NCBI GenBank assembly: GCA_003170035.1
Contig: PMZX01000142.1
Location: 1 to 16,725, forward strand
Length of the DNA: 16,725 nt
Source: Myxococcales bacterium
GTDB lineage: Bacteria > Myxococcota_A > Polyangia > Fen-1088
Direction of reading: 5' to 3'
Position 1 is the first letter of the stretch, and each line of letters opens with the position of its first letter. The translations under genes were made by a program, and so were the position numbers. The notes under the pieces were generated by a model, which saw nothing but the letters and a program-made list of their open reading frames with translations, was not told the origin of the DNA and made no database searches. Shown here piece by piece: positions 1 to 6,689 of the stretch.

Positions 1-2
1 CG

Positions 3-347
3 ACTGGTGGCGCGCTGGCCAAACAGTTCCCCGGTACCAGCGCCGCCTGGGCAAACAGTTCAACGAACTGCGGCTGCTACACAGGCCAGCGATGTCCGGG
101 CAACGATAGTGTCTGGGGCAAAGATGGTGTTTGGTTGGCCCTCAACTTCGCCTTGCCTGATGCCCACAACTACCTTCCTGGGTACACCGGCTCTGGTTCA
201 GGCACGACAGCCAAGTTCACCGCCTATGCAAAGGGCGACTTGGACTGCGACTCCACCCTGGCCCAGTTCTCGCGCCTGGGCCAGATCAACTCGAACGGCG
301 ACGTGACCGGCAGCTACCAGCCGTACATCGTCAACGAACTAGAATAG
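3..347 (+). CDS. Type IV pilin-like protein, C-terminal 114 residues (5' end outside window)
   Basis: The frame is open from the window edge to TAG at 345-347, so the start lies upstream. The last part has a pattern typical of deltaproteobacterial PilA-like pilins: an aromatic and glycine-rich stretch, then FTAYAKGDLDCDSTLAQFSR, a short turn region, and the terminal residues IVNELE. By family knowledge such proteins are exported pilin subunits with an N-terminal prepilin helix, which cannot be seen here. A cluster NCGCYTGQRC near residues 23-32 of the visible part, plus a later Cys in GDLDCD, gives four cysteines in the fragment that could form disulfides; major myxobacterial pilins usually have few. 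A strong terminator follows directly, so this gene ends its transcription unit. It could be a minor pilin or pseudopilin rather than the major subunit. The assignment rests on the C-terminal pattern only. Confidence 0.6.
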   Translation, partial: TGGALAKQFPGTSAAWANSSTNCGCYTGQRCPGNDSVWGKDGVWLALNFALPDAHNYLPGYTGSGSGTTAKFTAYAKGDLDCDSTLAQFSRLGQINSNGDVTGSYQPYIVNELE

Positions 348-371
348 ACAACCTCGCGGCCCTAGCGGTCG

Positions 372-412
372 AGCAAGCCCCGGACGGGAGTCCCCCGCCG
401 GGGCTTTTTGCT
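372..412 (+). terminator. Rho-independent terminator after the pilin-like gene
   Basis: A 7-bp GC stem (GCCCCGG at 377-383 with CCGGGGC at 398-404) is followed at once by TTTTT (405-409). Flanking AGCAA (372-376) and TTGCT (408-412) can extend the stem past the T-run. It starts 24 bases after the pilin stop. On the minus strand it also lies just beyond the nadB stop and may help end that transcript, though the minus-strand T-tract is poor. Confidence 0.88.
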
Positions 413-426
413 GTGTGCTACGTACT

Positions 427-2013
427 CTACACAGCCGGGCCGTCGCCGCGCGCGAGCAGAGTATCCCTGGCCAGGCGTGGGTCGTGCTCGGCATGATCCA
501 AATTGTAGTGCAGGCCGCGGCTCTCAGGCCGCCGCCGCGCACTCTGGATGATTAGCTCGGCCACGAGTGCGATGTTGCGCAACTCGAGCAGATCGCGGTT
601 TACCAGGAAATTCCAGTAGTATTCGCGGATCTCCTCGCGGATGAGCTGCATCCGCCGCGCCGCACGCTCCAGCCGCTTGTCCGAGCGAACGATTCCCACG
701 TAGTTCCACATCAGGCGGCGGATCTCGTCCCAGGTGTGGCTGACCACGACGGCCTCGTCCGCCACGGTGGCATCGCCTGGATACCAGGTCGCCACCTGCT
801 GCGGCCTATCCAGCGTGGCGTCACGGACGTCTTCTGCGGCGCGGGCAGCGTAGACCAGGGCTTCGAGAAGTGAGTTTGAGGCCAAGCGGCAGGCGCCATG
901 CAGGCCGGTCATAGAGGCCTCGCCGATGGCGTAGAGGTTGCGGACATTGGTGCGTCCGTTGGCGTCCACCAGGATACCGCCGCAGCTGTAATGCGCGGCC
1001 GGCACCACGGGCATAGGCATAGTGCGCATGTCGATGCCTAGCCCCAGGCAGCGCCGGTGAATGTTGGGAAAGCGCTCGACCAAGAACTGCGCCGGCAGGT
1101 GGGTCATGTCGAGCACGACACAGTCGTCACCGGTGCGCTTCATCTCTGCGTCGATGGCACGCGACACTACGTCGCGTGGGGCGAGATCCTTCATCTCGTG
1201 GTAGCGGGCCATGAAAGGCGTGCCATCAAGCAACCGCAGGATGCCTCCCTCACCCCGGAGAGCTTCGCTGATGAGAAAGGACTTGGCTGCCGGGTGGAAC
1301 AGGCAGGTGGGATGGAACTGGAAGAACTCCATGTTGGCCACCCGCGCGCCCACCCGGTACGCCATGGCCACGCCGTCACCCGTGGCCACGTCGGGATTCG
1401 AGGTGTACAGGTACACCTTGCCTGCTCCTCCAGTCGCCACGACCACAGCGCGTGCCAGCATGGTCCGGATGGCGCCGGTATTCTGGTCATAGACGTAGGC
1501 GCCGAAGACGGCGTTGGGTCCGCCGTATTTGGCGGTGGTCAGCAGATCGACCGCCATCGAATCGGGCAGGAGCGTGATCCGGTCGCCACGCTCTCTCACG
1601 CGTTCAAGCAGGGCGTCGTGGATCGCGGCGCCGGTCATGTCCCGGGCATGGACGACGCGGCGGGCGCTGTGACCGCCTTCCCGGGCAAGCTGGAACTGGC
1701 CATCGGGCTCGCGGTCGAACGCAACTCCCAGCTGGTTGGCCAGGTGAAGAATATGCTGGGGCCCTTGCCGGACGCACATGTCCACCACGTCGGTGTTGCA
1801 CAGGCCATCGCCCACGCGCAGCGTGTCCTCTATGTGCTTCTCGGGCGTGTCACCCGCGCCCAGCACCGCGGCCACCCCGCCCTGAGCCTCGTGGGTGTTG
1901 GCGTCGGTGAGGCCGCGCTTGGACACGACCAGTACGCGGCCGTGCTCGGAGGCACGCAGGGCGAAGTAGAGGCCGGCCAGTCCGGAGCCAAGAACCAGGT
2001 AGTCTGCTTCCAC
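427..2013 (-). CDS. nadB: L-aspartate oxidase
   Basis: A 528-residue flavoprotein that oxidises L-aspartate to iminoaspartate with FAD, the first step of de novo NAD synthesis in the cytoplasm. The length fits the family. The N-terminal FAD dinucleotide loop is GSGLAGLYFALR (9-20), followed by HEAQGGVAAVL (41-51). HSARRVVHARDMTG (115-128), FQFHPTCLF (231-239), E250 in SEALRGEGG, the PRDVVSRAID segment (279-288) and HYSCGG (341-346) match the substrate-binding and catalytic regions of NadB. H234, E250, R280 and H341 correspond to active-site residues known in the E. coli enzyme. GLHGACRLASNSLLEA (370-385) is the NadB signature that separates it from fumarate reductase and succinate dehydrogenase flavoproteins. 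The start is GTG (complement of 2011-2013) with no Shine-Dalgarno sequence. The gene stands alone: no nadA or nadC is in the window. It diverges from the transglycosylase gene. Confidence 0.95.
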   Translation of the reverse strand: MEADYLVLGSGLAGLYFALRASEHGRVLVVSKRGLTDANTHEAQGGVAAVLGAGDTPEKHIEDTLRVGDGLCNTDVVDMCVRQGPQHILHLANQLGVAFDREPDGQFQLAREGGHSARRVVHARDMTGAAIHDALLERVRERGDRITLLPDSMAVDLLTTAKYGGPNAVFGAYVYDQNTGAIRTMLARAVVVATGGAGKVYLYTSNPDVATGDGVAMAYRVGARVANMEFFQFHPTCLFHPAAKSFLISEALRGEGGILRLLDGTPFMARYHEMKDLAPRDVVSRAIDAEMKRTGDDCVVLDMTHLPAQFLVERFPNIHRRCLGLGIDMRTMPMPVVPAAHYSCGGILVDANGRTNVRNLYAIGEASMTGLHGACRLASNSLLEALVYAARAAEDVRDATLDRPQQVATWYPGDATVADEAVVVSHTWDEIRRLMWNYVGIVRSDKRLERAARRMQLIREEIREYYWNFLVNRDLLELRNIALVAELIIQSARRRPESRGLHYNLDHAEHDPRLARDTLLARGDGPAV

Positions 2014-2022
2014 GATAGAGCC

Positions 2023-2028
2023 AATCTA
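2023..2028 (-). promoter_or_regulatory. Possible -10 hexamer for nadB
   Basis: TAGATT on the minus strand, 9 bases before the nadB GTG. No convincing -35 and no Shine-Dalgarno sequence. If used, the transcript would start within a few bases of the start codon. The 113-base gap 2014-2126 must hold both divergent promoters; I see nothing else recognisable in it. Confidence 0.3.
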
Positions 2029-2111
2029 CCAGACCTACAGGTCCTGAGATATGCGCGAGACATCCGACGGAGAGACACTGCTTAGAAGGGGCGACGAGCG
2101 GCGGCCTGTGT

Positions 2112-2117
2112 TACGAT
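2112..2117 (+). promoter_or_regulatory. Possible -10 hexamer for the transglycosylase gene
   Basis: TACGAT, 9 bases before the ATG at 2127, the same spacing as the mirror-image candidate before nadB. No clear -35 hexamer at 16-18 bases upstream and no Shine-Dalgarno sequence. This suggests a very short leader. Confidence 0.35.
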
Positions 2118-2126
2118 CAACCTGTT

Positions 2127-2999
2127 ATGTCCGGCCGTTCTTGTCTCGCGCTGCTTCTCCTGCTTGCACTGCCGGCGTCTGGGCACGCCACGGTCTGGCA
2201 GCGGCAGCGGGTGGACGGCACCATGGAATTCACCAACGCTCCCACCGCGGGTCCGAAATGGCGGGCAGTTCCCGAGTCCGAGACCAGACGCACGGTCACG
2301 AAAGAGCACGAGCATGCGCAAGCGGCTGCAAGACTCGACAGCATGGTGTGGACTCGCGAGCGCGCCGACGGGGTGGTCGAGTTTACCAACCTGCCCCCGG
2401 TCGGCAGTCGGTGGAAGGTGCTGTTTCGCATCGGGCCGGGCAAGGCCTCGGCCATGCGGGGCGACTCGGACCTGGTCCCCCCGCGTGACTATTCCCTGGC
2501 GCGCTACCAGCGCTTCGACGACCACATCCGCGATCAGCAGGCCTACTTTGCCATTCCGCAGGCCCTTATCCGGGCCGTCATCAAGACCGAGTCAGACTAT
2601 GACCCAAACGTAGTGTCCAGTGCGGGGGCTCTTGGGCTGATGCAGCTCATGCCGGCCACGGCGCGGGCCATGGGTGTGACCAACGTCTGGGATCCGCGCC
2701 AGAACATCATGGGTGGTGCGCGCTACCTGCAGACACTGGCCAAACGCTTCTGCAGGACACCCACCGTCGGACGGGGCGACGCTGGTGGCGGCGCCTTCGT
2801 GTGCTCGTTTGACGAGAAGATCAAAGTGCTCGCCGGGTACCATGCCGGGCCTGGCGCCGTCGAGAAATATGGGGGACTGCCCCCCTATGAAACTACGCGG
2901 ACCTATGTGACCACCGTGCTACAGCGGTACGAGGAGTATCGCCGTCGCGAGGCTGCATTGTCGGCGTGGGTGGGAGCCGCGCCGGTGGCGCTGCGATGA
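2127..2999 (+). CDS. Exported lytic transglycosylase (SLT domain) with two DUF4124-like motifs
   Basis: A 290-residue peptidoglycan-cleaving enzyme, predicted to act in the periplasm. Residues 1-21 form a signal peptide (SCLALLLLLALPASGHA core). Two copies of a short module follow, W-x-R-x-R-x-DG-x-x-EFTN-x-P-x-x-G-x-x-W at about 24-46 and 75-97; this resembles the DUF4124 motif often found before SLT domains. The SLT domain covers about 126-272: catalytic Glu155 in KTESDYDP, GALGLMQLMPATA (167-179), NIMGGARYLQ (193-202) and GYHAGPGAVEKYGG (237-250). In the last motif the usual Asn of AYNAGPGAV is His239. A loop of about 20 residues with Cys209 and Cys226 sits between the GGARYL helix and the GYHAGPG motif and may form a disulfide. 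The ATG start keeps a full signal peptide. The next gene begins 3 bases after the stop, so they are probably co-transcribed. Confidence 0.9.
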   Translation: MSGRSCLALLLLLALPASGHATVWQRQRVDGTMEFTNAPTAGPKWRAVPESETRRTVTKEHEHAQAAARLDSMVWTRERADGVVEFTNLPPVGSRWKVLFRIGPGKASAMRGDSDLVPPRDYSLARYQRFDDHIRDQQAYFAIPQALIRAVIKTESDYDPNVVSSAGALGLMQLMPATARAMGVTNVWDPRQNIMGGARYLQTLAKRFCRTPTVGRGDAGGGAFVCSFDEKIKVLAGYHAGPGAVEKYGGLPPYETTRTYVTTVLQRYEEYRRREAALSAWVGAAPVALR

Positions 3000-3002
3000 T
3001 CC

Positions 3003-4394
3003 GTGTCTGCTAACATCGACCTTCCCGAAGAGTCCCTGTCCGTGCCGGCTGTTTCCGGATCGGCGGCCCGACATGAGGACAAGGCGCTGCGGGAGCAGCT
3101 CCATCGCACCAGCGAACTGGTCGCGGCGCAGCGCTTGCCCGAGGCAGAGTTGGAGCTGCTGCGCGCGCAGGCGGAGTCGCCCCACGATCTGCGCGTACTG
3201 AAGTTGCTGGCGCTGGTGCGTTTCAAGCTGGGGCGTCTTTCCGAGGCGCGCCAGATCTACCGGGAAGCTGCGCAGATCGCTCCCGAAGACGCGGCCATTC
3301 GCCTCAACCTGGGGCTCATCGCCCTCAAGCTGGACTGGTTCGACGAGGCTGTGGCCGAGTTGGAAACCACCGTGCGCCTGCGTCCCGAGGATCGGCGCGC
3401 ATGGAGCTATCTCGGGTATGCGTGCGCGCGCACAGGTGCGCGCGCGCAAGCCGCGGCTGCCTTCCGCCGTGCCGGCCAGCACGAGCTGGCAGCGGAGATG
3501 GAGCGGGTGGCGACCACGTCTTCTTCTTCATCGGAGGAAGACGGGAATGCCATGGTCCCGCCTGACCGCGCGCGTGTCACCGAAATGGGTCCGGCCACTC
3601 CCAGGCCGGAACTGCGCACGCAGATTCTCGATGCAGTCGTGCCGGCGCAGCCGAGCCCGGCGCCTGGGTCAGGCGAGATTGTGTCGCTCTCAGCCTTTGC
3701 CATGGCCCGCATGCTGGCGCCGGCGCCCGAACCGGCGCCTCTGGCCTGGCTCGGGCATGGTGTTCTGCGTTTCGCTGCCGCCAGCGAGAGCTATGTCCGC
3801 GAGTCGGCCCTGCTTGCGGCGCTCGGTGGGGTTGAGATGCTGCCCGCCCGACGGCGAATGCGCGGACAGCTTTTGGATGAAACACTGACCTCGCAGGAAG
3901 GGCGATTTCTTCGTCTGGTTGGTAACGGCGACCTGTGGCTCTCGCCATGGCGTCCCGGCTGTGCACTCCTCGCCCTGTCGCTGGACCGGGATGTGCTCTA
4001 CCTGCGCGATGAACACGTGGTGGCCTGGGGCGACGAACTGGTGTGGGAGTGGGGTCGCGTTCCGGGCGGTGGGCCAGCCTTGCTGCAATTTCGCGGCACC
4101 GGTAGGGTGGTCGTGAGTACAGCACATGACGAGCTGGTGGCTGTGCGCCTGAGCGAGGGGGATTCGCTGGCCGTGTTGGGGTGGCGGCTGCTCGGCTGGG
4201 TGGGACGCGTGGTTGCGCAGAGCATGGCCGAGCAGCAAGGCGAGGCCGGCGACGCCTATGTCACCTGCGCCGGCGTCGGGGTAGTATTGCTGTCCAAACA
4301 TGGCGAATCTGCGCGGCCAAATCACGGATCTACCCAACGTCGTGACGATGGTGCGGGTGCTGATCGTCCCGGGGGTTCTGTACTTCATCGATAA
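3003..4394 (+). CDS. TPR protein with C-terminal AIM24-like domain
   Basis: 463 residues, GTG start 3 bases after the transglycosylase stop. There is no signal peptide or membrane segment, so it is probably cytoplasmic. Residues about 30-165 are helical TPR units: LAEAR-type patterns at 70-95, 98-128 (LNLGLIALKLDWFDEAVAEL) and 132-162. A Ser/Glu/Pro-rich linker spans about 168-230 and includes SSSSSEED. Residues about 245-431 are beta-rich and resemble the AIM24 (DUF124) fold: LRFAAASESYVRE, GNGDLWLSPW, LLALSLDRDVLYLRDEHVVAW, FRGTGRVVVST and the closing strand YVTCAGVGVVLL (419-430). AIM24 proteins are of uncertain molecular function. The last 30 residues (434-463) are low-complexity and lie wholly inside pgsA, so they probably arose by loss of an earlier stop. 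The TPR call is firm; the AIM24 call is by pattern. Confidence 0.75.
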   Translation: MSANIDLPEESLSVPAVSGSAARHEDKALREQLHRTSELVAAQRLPEAELELLRAQAESPHDLRVLKLLALVRFKLGRLSEARQIYREAAQIAPEDAAIRLNLGLIALKLDWFDEAVAELETTVRLRPEDRRAWSYLGYACARTGARAQAAAAFRRAGQHELAAEMERVATTSSSSSEEDGNAMVPPDRARVTEMGPATPRPELRTQILDAVVPAQPSPAPGSGEIVSLSAFAMARMLAPAPEPAPLAWLGHGVLRFAAASESYVRESALLAALGGVEMLPARRRMRGQLLDETLTSQEGRFLRLVGNGDLWLSPWRPGCALLALSLDRDVLYLRDEHVVAWGDELVWEWGRVPGGGPALLQFRGTGRVVVSTAHDELVAVRLSEGDSLAVLGWRLLGWVGRVVAQSMAEQQGEAGDAYVTCAGVGVVLLSKHGESARPNHGSTQRRDDGAGADRPGGSVLHR

Positions 4395-4896
4395 CTTCAG
4401 CCCGGTCCGCAGTTTCATCGCGGCTCTCCTCTACCTGGTCGCCTCGGCTGGCGATGGCCTCGATGGTTACCTGGCCCGTAGCCGAGGTCAGGTCAGTGTC
4501 CTGGGCAAGTTCCTCGATCCCCTGGCCGACAAACTCATGGTCACGGCCGTGCTGGTCTTTCTGGTGGCGATGGGCCGCGCGGCGGCCTGGGTCGTCGTGG
4601 TGCTGGTCGCGCGCGACTTCTGCATCACCGGTTTGCGCAGCATAGCGTCCAGCGAAGGCATGGTGATCGCGGCCAGCCCGGGTGGGAAGATCAAGACCGC
4701 GCTGCAACTGGTGGCCATCAGCATGCTTCTCATACGCTTCAGCTATCCCGTGCTCGGGCTTGGCGTTTCAGTCGACTATCAGGTCGCGGGCACGATGTTG
4801 CTGTACATCTCGCTGGGGGTTTCGTTGGCGTCCGGGGTCGAGTATGTGTGGGCCTTCACCAAAGCGGTGGAGGCGGTCAGGCGGGAATCGGTCTAG
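4300..4896 (+). CDS. pgsA: CDP-diacylglycerol-glycerol-3-phosphate 3-phosphatidyltransferase
   Basis: A 198-residue integral inner-membrane enzyme that makes phosphatidylglycerophosphate from CDP-diacylglycerol and glycerol-3-phosphate, the committed step to phosphatidylglycerol and cardiolipin. The full CDP-alcohol phosphatidyltransferase motif is present: D52-x2-D55-G56-x2-A59-R60-x8-G69-x3-D73-x3-D77. The N-terminal LPNVVTMVRVLIVPG is typical of PgsA. Hydrophobic segments occur at about 20-30, 36-50, 79-105, 125-145 and 158-185. Length matches the family. The ATG at 4300 lies 95 bases before the end of the upstream gene, in another frame. It is supported by the N-terminal homology, since the conserved region begins within ten residues. 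No Shine-Dalgarno sequence is evident. Its product is the precursor of phosphatidylglycerol, the lipid donor for the two Lgt enzymes encoded in this window. Confidence 0.92.
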   Translation: MANLRGQITDLPNVVTMVRVLIVPGVLYFIDNFSPVRSFIAALLYLVASAGDGLDGYLARSRGQVSVLGKFLDPLADKLMVTAVLVFLVAMGRAAAWVVVVLVARDFCITGLRSIASSEGMVIAASPGGKIKTALQLVAISMLLIRFSYPVLGLGVSVDYQVAGTMLLYISLGVSLASGVEYVWAFTKAVEAVRRESV

Positions 4897-4907
4897 CAAG
4901 CGTCGAA

Positions 4908-4934
4908 CCGGCCGTGTGAATCACGCGAAGCCGG
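4908..4934. terminator. Imperfect hairpin between convergent genes
   Basis: CCGGC-CGTG (4908-4916), loop TGAAT, CACG (4922-4925), a 4-base bulge CGAA, then GCCGG (4930-4934). An alternative, mutually exclusive stem is GAAGCC (4927-4932) with GGCTTC (4946-4951). It lies in the 58-base gap between the pgsA stop and the stop of the convergent TMTC-like gene. No T-tract on either strand, so a terminator role is only plausible. Confidence 0.3.
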
Positions 4935-4954
4935 CTGGGGCCTTTGGCTTCCGA

Positions 4955-6604
4955 TTACGGCTGGGCCTGCGTGTGACGGAGGCCGACCAGCAGCTCTCGC
5001 GCCGGTTTGAACGAAGGTTCACGCGCCAGACACTGCTGCAACGCACGCGTCGCGCCGATCGCGTCGCCCCGAGCCGCAAGGGCCACCGCCAGGTTGTAGC
5101 GGTGGCGGGCATTGTCGGGTTCCAACTCCACGGCCCGCCGCGCCGGCCCTTCCGCCTCGGCCGCGCGTCCCAGGTTTTCCAGACAACCGGCCACGTTGTG
5201 CCAGCCGCGAGCATAGTCGGGGGCCAAGCGTGTGGCGGCAAGAAAGATTGGCAGGGCTTCGCCGCATCCGCGCCGTCGCAGGACTGCGTAGCCGTAGTGG
5301 TAGTGGGCGATTCCGTTGTCGGGGTCGCGCAAGAGATCAGCTCGATAAAGGGACAAATCCGAGCGCCAGTTGGCGGCAGCAGACGACGTGGGCAGAACCA
5401 GCAGTGCAGGCAGCAGCGCCCCAGCCGCCAGCCACAGTCGCGGCAAGCGTCCGCGGGAGGCCAGGGGTGCCAGCAGTCCCACGGCAGCCACGGTCAGTCC
5501 GCCCAGAGGAGAATAGGCGTAGCGGTTGCCGTAGAAGCCGATCCTGGGAACCGCCGCCACAAAGGGGACGAGTGAAAGGCAGAACCACGACATGCCGAAC
5601 AAGGGCAGCGCGAAGCGCGCCGGCTCTCGCCACCACGCCCGCGCAAGAACAGTCCCCGCCGCGAGCAGAATGACCAGGACGCCCATTGCCGCCCAGGGAC
5701 CGAGGGGAATAAATCGGTCCAGCGTGGCGGAGTTTCCAAATGACACAAGCTGGAACCCATAGTGCCAGACGATGGTGGCGTAGCAGATGAACTGTCGCGT
5801 GAATCCGCGCGACAGTTCGTCACTGCCCAAGCGAATGCCGAGGTGGGCGCGCCAAAGAAGGGCCGCCGCAAGGCCAGCGGACGGCAGCAGCAAGATGAGC
5901 CAACGGCGTAATCCCGAAAGGCCGTTGCTTCGGCCACGCATCACCACCACGGTGTGGACCAGCAGCAAGACCGGAACCACCAGGAACTGTTCCTTGCACA
6001 GAAAGGCCATGGTCGCGGCCAAGCCGGCCAGGCTGGATCTCAACCAGATTCCGCGCCCCTCGACAGGCCAAAGCAGCATCGCTGTAAGTGTGAACGCCAT
6101 GCCCAGGATATCGTGTCGGCCGGTGACCCACATGACCGGCTCGGTGACACTGGGGTGTACGAGAAAAATCGCTGCAGCGGCCAGCGCCGGCGCCCGGCCG
6201 ATTCCGCGTTTGCCAAGGAAGAGCCAGAGCAGTCCCGCGCACAGCCCGTGCAGGGCCAGATTCGCCAGACGGAAACCTATCAGAGAACCGGTGTGCGCCA
6301 TCCCTTGTAGCCAGAGCGAGAGCATCGGGATGGGATGATAGAGTTGTGAAGGTTTGCCGGTCACCGGCCCCCATAGGTCGTGGCGCCAAAGCACGCGCCA
6401 ACCGCCGGGCTGAAAGAGGGCCTGGTTTCCCTCGACCAGGTAGACATCGTCCCACACGAACTCGCCGCGCAAGTGCGGGCCGAACGCCGCCCCCAGAAGG
6501 ACGGCCGCCACGATCAGCAGAGCCGCGAGCGAGCCACCACGCCGGTCGAGCAGCCTCGCGAGCACGACAGCGCCGTGTCCTCGCTCGTCGTCCTCGTCGA
6601 CCAT
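4955..6604 (-). CDS. TMTC-like polytopic membrane protein with C-terminal TPRs (putative GT-C glycosyltransferase)
   Basis: 549 residues from the ATG at 6604. An upstream ATG at 6613 would add three residues, but it lies inside the perfect -10 TATAAT (6612-6617), so 6604 is preferred. A charged N-terminus is followed by a first membrane segment (about 26-42). The first outside loop then carries FVWDDVYL (49-56), an Asp-Asp pair as in GT-C enzymes, and further on YHPIPMLSLWLQ. HPSVTEPVMWVTGRHDILG (150-168) matches the HP-x-x-TE-x-V...GR-x-D-x-L pattern of the TMTC/DUF1736 family. About ten hydrophobic segments follow. The last ~120 residues form TPRs (DPDNGIAHYHYGYAVLRRR, APDYARGWHNVAGCLENLG, EPDNARHRYNLAVALAARG). 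Animal TMTC proteins are O-mannosyltransferases using dolichol-phosphate-mannose; the bacterial substrate is unknown. The gene stops 58 bases from pgsA, convergently. Confidence 0.75.
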   Translation of the reverse strand: MVDEDDERGHGAVVLARLLDRRGGSLAALLIVAAVLLGAAFGPHLRGEFVWDDVYLVEGNQALFQPGGWRVLWRHDLWGPVTGKPSQLYHPIPMLSLWLQGMAHTGSLIGFRLANLALHGLCAGLLWLFLGKRGIGRAPALAAAAIFLVHPSVTEPVMWVTGRHDILGMAFTLTAMLLWPVEGRGIWLRSSLAGLAATMAFLCKEQFLVVPVLLLVHTVVVMRGRSNGLSGLRRWLILLLPSAGLAAALLWRAHLGIRLGSDELSRGFTRQFICYATIVWHYGFQLVSFGNSATLDRFIPLGPWAAMGVLVILLAAGTVLARAWWREPARFALPLFGMSWFCLSLVPFVAAVPRIGFYGNRYAYSPLGGLTVAAVGLLAPLASRGRLPRLWLAAGALLPALLVLPTSSAAANWRSDLSLYRADLLRDPDNGIAHYHYGYAVLRRRGCGEALPIFLAATRLAPDYARGWHNVAGCLENLGRAAEAEGPARRAVELEPDNARHRYNLAVALAARGDAIGATRALQQCLAREPSFKPARELLVGLRHTQAQP

Positions 6605-6611
6605 CGCCGTC

Positions 6612-6617
6612 ATTATA
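6612..6617 (-). promoter_or_regulatory. Consensus -10 (TATAAT) for a leaderless TMTC-like transcript
   Basis: On the minus strand the order is TATAAT, GACGGCG (7 bases), ATG (6604). The predicted transcription start falls at or one base before that ATG. No consensus -35 is present 16-18 bases upstream. It lies in the 76-base gap after the YfhO-family gene, so the TMTC-like gene probably has its own promoter. Confidence 0.55.
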
Positions 6618-6676
6618 GCGCGGACGCAGTGGCTGATGCGACGGGCACGGTGCTGCGCGTGCGCGACGTCTTTCCA

Positions 6677-6688
6677 CCCCCTCGGGGG
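6677..6688 (-). terminator. Short GC hairpin after the YfhO-family stop
   Basis: CCCCC (6677-6681) pairs with GGGGG (6684-6688), in practice a 4-bp stem with a 4-base loop. It starts immediately past the TGA at 6690-6692. The following minus-strand bases (TGGAAAGACG) are not T-rich, so this is at best a weak terminator or 3' stabilising hairpin at the end of the ileS-lspA-lgt operon. Confidence 0.3.
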
Positions 6689-6689
6689 A

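Noticed and set aside
1057..2085. Plus-strand open frame of 342 codons opposite nadB
   Set aside because: Shadow of the nadB frame, which has all the family motifs.
4682..5575. Plus-strand open frame across the pgsA end and the TMTC-like gene
   Set aside because: Out of frame with pgsA and antisense to the TPR coding part. No motif, and Gln/Arg/Gly-rich composition.
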